A stretch of DNA of 5,014 nucleotides from contig JALSPL010000061.1 in NCBI GenBank assembly GCA_026985975.1, forward strand, positions 1 to 5,014. Reading direction: 5' to 3'. This document shows, piece by piece, positions 1 through 4,922 of the stretch. Made by a program: the position numbers and the translations under genes. Every line of letters starts with the position of its first letter. Position 1 is the first letter of the stretch. This DNA comes from Anaerolineae bacterium (GTDB lineage Bacteria > Chloroflexota > Anaerolineae > J102). The notes beneath the pieces are model-generated. The model searched no databases. It was not told where the DNA came from and saw nothing but the letters and a program-made list of their open reading frames with translations.

Positions 1-765
1 AACTTTTCCCTTATCCATGATGACATCGAGGATCGCAGCCTCACGCGGCGTCATCGCCCCACCGTGTGGTCCTGGGCGGGCCAGGCCCAGGCCATCAACA
101 CCGGAGACGCCCTGTTCGTCATCGCTCATCTGGCCCTGCTGCGATTGCGGAAGTTGGCGCTTCCTCCCGCCCGCGTGCTGGAAGCCCTTCAGATTTTCGA
201 CGACACCTGCCTCCGTTTGACCGAGGGGCAATATCTCGATATGAGCTTCGAGAGCCGAACCGATGTCTCCCTCGATGAATATCTGCTGATGATCTCGGGC
301 AAGACTGCGGCGCTGCTTTCGGCTTCAGCTTTGCTGGGCGCGCTCATTGCCGGCAGCCGGAACCTGGACGCTTATCGCACTTTTGGCTATGAGTTGGGGC
401 TCAGTTTTCAGATTGAGGATGACATCCTGGGCATCTGGGGCGAAGAGGCCCTGACAGGCAAATCCGCCACCGGCGATATCATCACCCGTAAGAAAACGCT
501 GCCGGTGCTTTACGCTCTGGAGCAATCGGGACCTGCAGCGGACAGGCTGCGGGCTTTTTACACGCGTGCAGCGCCCCTCACCACCGCCGAAGTTCCGGTG
601 ATTTTGACATTGCTGGATGCGTTGAAAGCCCGGGAATATGCGACAGCGCAGGGCTTAGCCCACGCCGAGGCGGCGTTGGCGGCGCTGAACGCGACCGCTG
701 ACGACGCCGAGACCATCGACTTGCTGGCTTCGCTGGTGCGGCGGCTGGTCGGGCGCAAAAATTGA
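1..765 (+). CDS. Polyprenyl (trans-isoprenyl) diphosphate synthase, 5'-truncated by the window
   Basis: Head-to-tail condensation of isopentenyl diphosphate onto an allylic diphosphate, a cytoplasmic step of isoprenoid synthesis. The frame is open from base 1, and 254 residues are visible. Full-length members have roughly 320-340, so about 70-90 N-terminal residues lie outside the window. In visible numbering, the first Asp-rich motif is HDDIED (6-11), followed by the basic pair RR (16-17). GQYLDM is at 76-81 and the GKT motif at 100-102. The second Asp-rich motif is FQIEDDILGIWGE (136-148), followed by TGK (152-154) and RKK (163-165). The usual last Asp of the second motif is Gly (DDILG), a variant I associate with actinobacterial and Chloroflexota members. 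The Phe five residues before the first motif resembles type III geranylgeranyl diphosphate synthases, so a C20 product is inferred, not shown. The gene converges on the L25 gene; no T-tract terminator for this strand is visible after the TGA at 763-765. Family assignment is firm; product length is uncertain. Confidence 0.93.
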   Translation, partial: NFSLIHDDIEDRSLTRRHRPTVWSWAGQAQAINTGDALFVIAHLALLRLRKLALPPARVLEALQIFDDTCLRLTEGQYLDMSFESRTDVSLDEYLLMISGKTAALLSASALLGALIAGSRNLDAYRTFGYELGLSFQIEDDILGIWGEEALTGKSATGDIITRKKTLPVLYALEQSGPAADRLRAFYTRAAPLTTAEVPVILTLLDALKAREYATAQGLAHAEAALAALNATADDAETIDLLASLVRRLVGRKN

Positions 766-777
766 GACGCCGACGCG

Positions 778-813
778 AAAAAACGGACAGGCGCACGTCG
801 GCGCCCGCCCGTT
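778..813 (-). terminator. Rho-independent terminator of the L25/CTC gene
   Basis: Read on the minus strand, a 13-pair stem (bases 801-813 with 782-794) includes two G-T wobble pairs and closes a six-base loop (795-800). A run of six T (complement of 778-783) follows, its first two bases also forming the foot of the stem. It starts about 35 bases after the L25 stop. On the plus strand the two wobbles become A-C mismatches and there is no T run, so it should serve only the minus-strand gene. Confidence 0.8.
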
Positions 814-848
814 CTGATCGCTCGGGCGGCTTGTGGGGATGACGGGGA

Positions 849-1475
849 TTATTCGGCTTCTTCGCTTGCTTCCGCTTCTTCGCCCTCAACGCCTTCCTCT
901 TCTTCAACGGCGTCCTCAGCCAGCTTGCGGGAAATGGTGAGGCTGATAACCGGGGCGTTGGGCTCCGCCAGAATTTCGACATCTTCAGGAACAGGCAGAT
1001 CCGCAACGGTGATGACATCGCTCAGCGTCTCCAGCTTGCTCATATCGGCGATAAACTCGCCGGGGATGTCGCCGGGCAAACATTCCACTGGAATGGTGTC
1101 CATGTGGTGGATGATGACGGCGCCGCCTTTGACAGCTTCCGATTCGCCGACCATCTGCACCGGCACATCGGTTTGGATCTTGACATCCATCTGCACTTTG
1201 TAAAAATCGACATGCAGGAGGGAACGGCGCACCGGATGGCGCTGGACTTCCTTGATCAATGCATTGACCGGTTTCTTATCCAGTCCTTCCAGACCGATCA
1301 ACTGGCTGAAGCCGCCGCCACGCAGGATGCGCACGAGATCGATTTCCCGGAATTGAATGGGCTGGGCCTCCTGACCCTGGCCATACAGGACGCCAGGGAC
1401 ATAACCGGTTTCGCGAACATGCTTGACTTGCCGTCCGGTTATGGTCCTTGGTTCAACATTTAATACATAATCCAT
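849..1475 (-). CDS. rplY/ctc: 50S ribosomal protein L25, long CTC/TL5 form
   Basis: Binds 5S rRNA in the central protuberance of the large ribosomal subunit. The 208 residues fit the two-domain general stress protein CTC/TL5 form, not the short L25 of about 95 residues. The N-terminal 5S-binding barrel (about 1-93) carries VPGVLYG (26-32) and the stretch QRHPVRRSLLHVDFYKV (78-94). A C-terminal beta domain (about 95-183) has the PGDIPGEF element (134-141). The tail from about 187 is almost entirely Glu/Ala, a common end for this family. The ATG at 1475 is supported by AGGGAG (1487-1492 on the minus strand) 11 bases upstream. I see no convincing promoter in the 89 bases before it, and the terminator of the preceding minus-strand gene is weak, so readthrough from that gene is possible. 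It ends in a strong terminator and converges on the isoprenyl synthase. CTC proteins are stress-induced in Bacillus; no such regulation is visible here. Confidence 0.95.
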   Translation of the reverse strand: MDYVLNVEPRTITGRQVKHVRETGYVPGVLYGQGQEAQPIQFREIDLVRILRGGGFSQLIGLEGLDKKPVNALIKEVQRHPVRRSLLHVDFYKVQMDVKIQTDVPVQMVGESEAVKGGAVIIHHMDTIPVECLPGDIPGEFIADMSKLETLSDVITVADLPVPEDVEILAEPNAPVISLTISRKLAEDAVEEEEGVEGEEAEASEEAE

Positions 1476-1486
1476 GAGACTATTGA

Positions 1487-1492
1487 CTCCCT
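1487..1492 (-). promoter_or_regulatory. Shine-Dalgarno of the L25/CTC gene
   Basis: AGGGAG on the minus strand lies 11 bases before the ATG at 1475. The spacing is a little long but supports this start, which also matches the expected N-terminus of the family. Confidence 0.6.
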
Positions 1493-1538
1493 ATTTTCAA
1501 AAGTGGATAATTTGAGTGCAGGATAAGGTCGTTATTGC

Positions 1539-1555
1539 AAAAACGCATTTGCGTT
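1539..1555 (-). terminator. Weak possible terminator after the 15-residue-repeat protein gene
   Basis: On the minus strand, about ten bases after the TAA at 1567-1565, a short hairpin (AACGC/GCGTT, loop AAAT) ends in a T run of five (complement of 1539-1543) that overlaps the stem foot. The stem is only five to six pairs, so termination is probably partial and some transcripts may continue into the L25 gene. Confidence 0.35.
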
Positions 1556-1564
1556 GATGAGGCG

Positions 1565-2056
1565 TTATCTGCGGGGACGAAAGAGCAGCATGAAAATCCC
1601 CAGCGTCAGACCGGCGGTCAGTCCTAAAACGGCGGCTGTTTTCTGAGATACGAGGGTTTGCACGTCGCCATTGATTTTGTGGGCGAAAAGGACGCCCGTT
1701 TTGACCTGGCTGGCGTCGACCACATCTGCGGCGATAACGCCGACCTGGCTGTCTTTGATGTCGGTGCGGCGGGCCTGAACGATGCCGACGCCGCCCATGG
1801 CCACCGAAATGTCGGTGGCGTTGGCCTGTCCGATGCCGCCGCTTTCCACATAGATGTGTTCAGCCCGGGCTCTTTGTGCGCCGCCTTGCTTGATGGTGAT
1901 GGTGTTTGCTTCCACCGATTGCGCGCCGCCATATTCAATATGCACAACATCTGCGCTGACGTTTTCCGAAAGCGCGTCCGGCCGCATGGAACTTTCCGCT
2001 TTCCTGGAAATGGCGCGGCCGTCTGTCGTTTGAGAATCAAAAGGTTCGGGGGCCAT
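1565..2056 (-). CDS. Unrecognised protein of 15-residue repeats with a C-terminal membrane helix
   Basis: I do not recognise this as a named family. From the ATG at 2056 it has 163 residues. Residues 36-140 divide into seven 15-residue units without gaps, for example DVVHIEYGGAQSVEA, NTITIKQGGAQRARA, EHIYVESGGIGQANA and TDISVAMGGVGIVQA. Units 1-4 share alternating hydrophobics, GG at positions 8-9 and Ala at 15; units 5-7 drift. This is the pattern of a small beta-solenoid, roughly bactofilin-like in style. A hydrophobic helix (about 142-159) and the end RPRR follow, so it is membrane anchored. The start is unresolved. The frame extends to a TTG at 2173, but that lies on a promoter -35. ATG 2056 has no Shine-Dalgarno. 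ATG 1987 (140 residues) has AGGAAAG 11 bases and GGAAAG 4 bases upstream. With the TTG start, residues 28-41 could act as a poor signal peptide. It is divergent from the YtxH-like gene and upstream of L25. Function is unknown. Confidence 0.72.
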   Translation of the reverse strand: MAPEPFDSQTTDGRAISRKAESSMRPDALSENVSADVVHIEYGGAQSVEANTITIKQGGAQRARAEHIYVESGGIGQANATDISVAMGGVGIVQARRTDIKDSQVGVIAADVVDASQVKTGVLFAHKINGDVQTLVSQKTAAVLGLTAGLTLGIFMLLFRPRR

Positions 2057-2065
2057 GAATAAAAC

Positions 2066-2081
2066 GGCGCTGCAAAGCGCC
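2066..2081 (-). promoter_or_regulatory. Short hairpin in the probable leader of the repeat-protein gene
   Basis: GGCGCT and AGCGCC form a perfect six-pair stem around a four-base loop (GCAA on plus, TTGC on minus). It lies ten bases before the ATG at 2056 and about 60 bases after the predicted transcription start, so it would fold in the 5' leader if translation starts at 2056 or 1987. No function is shown; it could hinder the 2056 start. Confidence 0.35.
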
Positions 2082-2144
2082 ATGAGCGAAGATGGAAAAG
2101 CTTGTTCACGCGCGACAACCGAAGTTTGGACGCGACAGCCTTTT

Positions 2145-2173
2145 ATTTTAGTCGCAAAGGCTGGAAATAGCAA
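2145..2173 (-). promoter_or_regulatory. Sigma-70-like promoter for the 15-residue-repeat protein gene
   Basis: Minus-strand TTGCTA (2173-2168), a 17-base spacer, then TAAAAT (2150-2145). The predicted transcription start is near 2138, giving a leader of about 80 bases to the ATG at 2056 or about 150 to the ATG at 1987. The hexamers and spacing match the consensus well. The -35 coincides with the TTG that would begin the longest open frame, which argues against that start. Confidence 0.6.
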
Positions 2174-2175
2174 GA

Positions 2176-2210
2176 TGACGGCGCTAAAAAACGTTGACTG
2201 TAGCGCCTCA
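2176..2210. repeat. Inverted repeat between the two divergent promoters, possible operator
   Basis: GGCGCTA (2180-2186) and TAGCGCC (2201-2207) are perfect seven-base arms with a 14-base AT-rich centre. With one base bulged, TGA/TCA extends pairing outward to 2176-2210. Arm centres are 21 bases apart, two helical turns, which suits a dimeric regulator. The repeat ends just upstream of the minus-strand -35 at 2173 and about 30 bases upstream of the plus-strand -35 at 2238. No T run follows, so it is not an obvious terminator. Confidence 0.4.
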
Positions 2211-2237
2211 ATGCAGGTTTTATGTTGTCTGTCGGGA

Positions 2238-2266
2238 TTGATTATTTAAGCGGCATGGGCTATAAT
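2238..2266 (+). promoter_or_regulatory. Sigma-70-like promoter for the YtxH-like gene
   Basis: TTGATT (2238-2243), a 17-base spacer, then a perfect TATAAT (2261-2266). The predicted start is near 2273, leaving a leader of about 100 bases before the ATG at 2376. Two copies of GCATGG (2253-2258 and 2273-2278) flank the -10. This is the best consensus promoter in the window. Confidence 0.75.
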
Positions 2267-2362
2267 AATCTTGCATGGCGTTTTTTGAAAATTCCAGACC
2301 AAATCAAACGTCTATTGTAGCGGCAACTTGCTGCGCAATTTTTCTGAAAAACGAACAAAAAC

Positions 2363-2370
2363 AAGGAGGT
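2363..2370 (+). promoter_or_regulatory. Strong Shine-Dalgarno that fixes the YtxH-like start
   Basis: AAGGAGGT lies five bases before the ATG at 2376. This near-perfect complement to the 16S rRNA end selects 2376 over the upstream in-frame start codon at 2328, whose added residues (rich in K, R, N, T) do not resemble the family. Confidence 0.85.
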
Positions 2371-2375
2371 TCGTG

Positions 2376-2657
2376 ATGAAAGACATGCTTTATTTTATTC
2401 TCGGCGCAACGGTGGGGGCGTTGATTGCTCTGATGATGGCTCCCAAGAGCGGTCAGGAACTCCGTGGCGATATTCAGCAGCGCGCCAATGTCGATCTCCA
2501 GAAAGTTCAGCAGTCTTATGAGCAGAGATTGCAGGAAATCAATCAGCGCATGGCGCAGATTCAGGCTCAATTGAAGAAGAATCAGCAGATGAGCGAGGAG
2601 ATCGTGGAGGAGTTGAAGGCTGACGACGCGGCATCGCCCGCTGCTCCTGCAGCTTAA
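2376..2657 (+). CDS. YtxH-like small membrane protein with coiled coil
   Basis: The 93-residue protein has one N-terminal membrane helix (about 5-21) with small-residue spacing (GATVGALIALMM). The YtxH hallmark APKSGQELR follows at 22-30. A Gln/Glu-rich amphipathic stretch (about 33-82) is probably a coiled coil, and the tail ends in Ala/Pro. YtxH-domain proteins are widespread, mostly uncharacterised and often stress-related in Firmicutes; the biochemical role is unknown. With a short N-terminus and one helix, the coil is probably cytoplasmic, though topology is not proven. The start is set by AAGGAGGT five bases upstream. It is a single-gene unit with its own consensus promoter and strong terminator, divergent from the repeat-protein gene, so the pair may be co-regulated. 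Its base composition is less GC-rich than the GT39 gene. Confidence 0.85.
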   Translation: MKDMLYFILGATVGALIALMMAPKSGQELRGDIQQRANVDLQKVQQSYEQRLQEINQRMAQIQAQLKKNQQMSEEIVEELKADDAASPAAPAA

Positions 2658-2684
2658 TTTGCTACCATCAAAGTTTGTGCGATA

Positions 2685-2717
2685 GACCGCCTCGCTTATG
2701 CCGGGGCGGTCTTTTTT
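2685..2717 (+). terminator. Rho-independent terminator after the YtxH-like gene
   Basis: GACCGCC (2685-2691) pairs with GGCGGTC (2705-2711), and a G-T wobble plus two more pairs extend the stem to ten, with a seven-base loop. Six T (2712-2717) follow. It starts 28 bases after the TAA at 2655-2657. The minus-strand GT39 gene ends at 2721, and its transcripts would meet the same hairpin, but with no good T run afterwards. Confidence 0.88.
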
Positions 2718-2720
2718 GTT

Positions 2721-4763
2721 TCAGGGGCTGATGAAGATTGTCCGCCAGTCGGTCAATGGGAGTTGAATCCAGCCCTCTTTGCTGCCTGCGGGCTGCAAGG
2801 GGGGGCGTTCGTGCGGGACCACGCGCAGGGCCGCGCCCGAGATGGGGACGTCAGCGGGCCAGGGGATGCGCTGCCAGGTGATGAAGACCCCGTCCCGCTC
2901 CCATTCGGGCGGGAGCATGCCCATCTCATCGGAGACTTGCGCCAGTTGGTTGCCGTCTGCTGCCGTCAGGGCGCTCTGGATCTGATAGGGGGGGATTTCA
3001 TCGGGGAGGGGCTCGCGGGTGCGCCAGACCTGGAGGATGAGCCCCTCCTGCCCGCTTTGCTGGGGCGGAATGACCGTCTGTTCGATGAGCCCGAGCTGCT
3101 CGCTGAACCAGACGACGGGTTCTTTGTCGACATAAAAATCTGTCGTGGCTCGATAGGCCGCCCCGCCGTCGATGGGCGTCAGTGCGATGCCCAGCAATTT
3201 CTGGATATCGACAGGTGGCAGGGCCGAGTCGCCGACGATGATGGTGGGATCGCTGCCGGGGCGGGGCAGGGGCCAGGCCCGGCGGGCGTCGAACCAATGC
3301 AATTGGGGGTCGCGGCGGCTGAAGTATTCGGTGGTGGGCGTCTGTTCGTAGAGGACGATGAAGCTCAAGTGCTTATAGATGTCGGCGGAGATATAGAGCG
3401 GGCCCGACGCGGGATGGGCTTCCAGCCAGCGCCAGGTTGCGGTCATGTCGATCTCGTAAGCGTCGGCGGTTTCGGGGGCGGGCCCCCAGCGCAAGAAGTA
3501 ATCGCGATAAGTGAGCGCCCCGGGCAGGATGAACGTCAGCGCCGTTAATCCCCAGAAAAGCGTCGCTTGCGCCCGTTTCGAGGATAGACGCATGCGGGCG
3601 TCGAGCCAGTCCAGCGTCTCGGCCAGGCCAATGGCCGGGAAGAAGAAAACGCCCGGAATCACGCCCAGTAGCCGGGGCAGGGTTGGCGCCCGATCCACCG
3701 CCAGAAAGGCGGGGCTGGCCAGTACTGCGAACCACAGCAGCAGAAAGCTGTAGCGGGCGTCCCGCCAGCGCCACAGGCTGACGCCCGCGCCCAGCAGAGT
3801 CAGCAACGCGGTCAGGGGAGAGAAAACGGCCCGGCCCGGCAGGTTGTAGAAGCGGGCCATGTCGCCGTGGCCGGGCCAGATGAATTGCAGCAGATTCAGG
3901 GCCGCGGCCTTGCCGATGATTTGCAGGGTGGCGAGGCTGAAACCATTCTGGAAGGCGGAGACTTCGCCCGCCCGCTGGGTGAAACTGCCGGGATGGGTGA
4001 GAAAATAATAGCCCAGGGGCGCAAAAATCAGCGCAGAGACGCCAAAAAAGAGGATTGTCCCCTGAATGAAGCGGCGAATTTCGGCAACTGGCGGCTGGAT
4101 GCGAATATGCAGCCAGGTGAGCGACAGCCATCCCGCCAGAAAAACGCCGACGAACAGGGGAATGAAGCGGCTGGCGGTGTAGAAGTGCGCGCCGATCCCC
4201 ATGAATAGCCCCGCCGTCGCCCACCATCCCCAACTGTCCCGGTTCAACGCCCGCCACAGCGCCGCCATGGTCAGCGCCGCCAGGGTGGTGGTGAACACCC
4301 CGCGGATGCCAAAGCGGGAGAAGTGGATGTGCCAGTAGGAGAGGGCGGTGAACAGGCCCGCGGCCAGCGTCATCAGCCAGGCCTTGCGAAAGGCCCCATC
4401 GCCTGCATCGCCGGGAAGACGGGCGATGAACAGCTCGTAGCCCAACCAATACGCGCCCAGCGTTGTGATGATCCCGGCGATGGCCGAAGGCAGGCGGATG
4501 GCGTAGGGCGTCAGCCCCAGCAGCTTGATCATCCCCGCCAGAATCCACATGTGCAGGCCTTCGCGGCCGAAATTGCCGGGGAAAAAGACCTGGCCGCGGC
4601 CCGCCAGCACATCCAGCGCGTCCAGCGCGTCCGCCGCCTCATCCCCGAACAGGCCGGGCGGGAGGCTGTGCAACCGCCACAGACGGAAAAACGCAGCTGC
4701 GACAAGGACGATGAAGAAACCGAGCCACAATAGGCGACGGCGATAGGACAGAGAGGCGCTCAT
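2721..4763 (-). CDS. GT-C fold membrane glycosyltransferase, GT39 (PMT/ArnT-like) family
   Basis: Probably transfers a sugar from a polyprenyl-phosphate donor to an acceptor on the outer face of the membrane; sugar and acceptor are unknown. Of 680 residues, the first 420 hold about 12 membrane helices, the first at 11-27. The first external loop has FGDEA (39-43), where GT39 enzymes carry the catalytic acidic residue, then GREGLHMW (66-73). RLPSAIAG (90-97), YWHIHFSRFGIRG (143-155) and RLLGVIPG (364-371) are conserved-style elements. Residues about 420-680 are hydrophilic with no membrane helix and form a large C-terminal domain, presumably extracytoplasmic, that I cannot name. The ATG at 4763 is the natural start, since the first helix begins about ten residues in. 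There is no Shine-Dalgarno, and the predicted promoter would start transcription at or near the A of the ATG. The gene is divergent from a GT2 gene that could make its donor and convergent with the YtxH-like gene. Superfamily is firm; substrate is unknown. Confidence 0.88.
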   Translation of the reverse strand: MSASLSYRRRLLWLGFFIVLVAAAFFRLWRLHSLPPGLFGDEAADALDALDVLAGRGQVFFPGNFGREGLHMWILAGMIKLLGLTPYAIRLPSAIAGIITTLGAYWLGYELFIARLPGDAGDGAFRKAWLMTLAAGLFTALSYWHIHFSRFGIRGVFTTTLAALTMAALWRALNRDSWGWWATAGLFMGIGAHFYTASRFIPLFVGVFLAGWLSLTWLHIRIQPPVAEIRRFIQGTILFFGVSALIFAPLGYYFLTHPGSFTQRAGEVSAFQNGFSLATLQIIGKAAALNLLQFIWPGHGDMARFYNLPGRAVFSPLTALLTLLGAGVSLWRWRDARYSFLLLWFAVLASPAFLAVDRAPTLPRLLGVIPGVFFFPAIGLAETLDWLDARMRLSSKRAQATLFWGLTALTFILPGALTYRDYFLRWGPAPETADAYEIDMTATWRWLEAHPASGPLYISADIYKHLSFIVLYEQTPTTEYFSRRDPQLHWFDARRAWPLPRPGSDPTIIVGDSALPPVDIQKLLGIALTPIDGGAAYRATTDFYVDKEPVVWFSEQLGLIEQTVIPPQQSGQEGLILQVWRTREPLPDEIPPYQIQSALTAADGNQLAQVSDEMGMLPPEWERDGVFITWQRIPWPADVPISGAALRVVPHERPPLQPAGSKEGWIQLPLTDWRTIFISP

Positions 4764-4770
4764 GCCGGAT

Positions 4771-4799
4771 ATTTTAGGTCACTTCACGCCCTGCGCCAA
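4771..4799 (-). promoter_or_regulatory. Predicted promoter of the GT39 gene, giving a leaderless mRNA
   Basis: Minus-strand TTGGCG (4799-4794), a 17-base spacer, then TAAAAT (4776-4771). Only seven bases separate the -10 from the ATG at 4763, so transcription would begin at or within a base or two of the start codon. This agrees with the absence of a Shine-Dalgarno. Confidence 0.5.
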
Positions 4800-4814
4800 G
4801 AACGGACCGCGGAT

Positions 4815-4843
4815 ATGACAACGGCAGCGCGATGTGGCAAAAT
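4815..4843 (+). promoter_or_regulatory. Predicted extended -10 promoter of the GT2 gene
   Basis: ATGACA (4815-4820), a 17-base spacer, then CAAAAT (4838-4843), preceded by TGG (4835-4837), an extended -10 TGn. Each hexamer has one mismatch to the consensus or a close variant. The predicted start near 4850 puts the whole octanucleotide repeat in a leader of about 73 bases. Confidence 0.45.
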
Positions 4844-4855
4844 AGCTCTCATTCG

Positions 4856-4885
4856 CCCCCCACACACCCACACACCCACACACCC
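4856..4885 (-). other. G-quadruplex motif on the minus strand (C-tracts on plus)
   Basis: Plus-strand C tracts of six (4856-4861), three (4867-4869), three (4875-4877) and three (4883-4885) are separated by ACACA loops of five. The minus strand therefore reads G3-N5-G3-N5-G3-N5-G6, which meets the usual G3+N1-7 rule. It lies a few bases downstream of the predicted GT2 transcription start, on the template strand. Folding is predicted only. Confidence 0.6.
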
Positions 4886-4910
4886 ACACACTCACACACT
4901 CACACACTCA
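4863..4910 (+). repeat. Perfect octanucleotide tandem repeat in the GT2 leader
   Basis: Three copies of CACACCCA (4863-4886) run directly into three copies of CACACTCA (4887-4910), six perfect eight-base units differing at one base. The plus strand has no G from 4856 to 4911. Tracts like this are prone to slippage in replication. Here it is outside any coding frame, so copy changes would alter leader length, not reading frame. Confidence 0.95.
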
Positions 4911-4922
4911 CGCCCCCTGACC

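Noticed and set aside
768..803. Hairpin (CGCCGACG/CGTCGGCG) after the isoprenyl synthase as a plus-strand terminator
   Set aside because: The eight-pair stem has a 20-base loop and no following T run, and it overlaps the better minus-strand L25 terminator.
1104..1463. Open frame on the plus strand opposite L25/CTC
   Set aside because: It is antisense to a clearly conserved ribosomal protein gene, with no start signals of its own.
1476..1564. Possible promoter for L25/CTC
   Set aside because: TTGCAA and TCAAAT can be paired only with a 19-base spacer and a poor -10, which is too weak to annotate.
1658..2062. Open frame on the plus strand opposite the repeat protein
   Set aside because: It mirrors the repeat gene; the minus frame has a gap-free 15-residue period, a membrane helix and a promoter, and this one has none.
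2328..2375. Upstream in-frame extension of the YtxH-like protein
   Set aside because: The Shine-Dalgarno AAGGAGGT lies inside this stretch, five bases before the ATG at 2376, and the extension is not family-like.
2763..3548. Open frame of 261 codons on the plus strand opposite the GT39 gene
   Set aside because: It is antisense to a well-supported gene, its Gly/Asp/Gln-rich composition is typical of a GC-driven shadow, and it has no Shine-Dalgarno or recognisable motif.
3373..4548. Open frame of 391 codons on the minus strand inside the GT39 gene
   Set aside because: It is a shifted frame of the GT39 gene, rich in Arg, Gly, Pro and His with no membrane helices or domain signs, and is kept open by high GC.
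4863..4910. Tandem units considered as a CRISPR array
   Set aside because: Units are eight bases and directly adjacent with no spacers, and there are no cas genes nearby.
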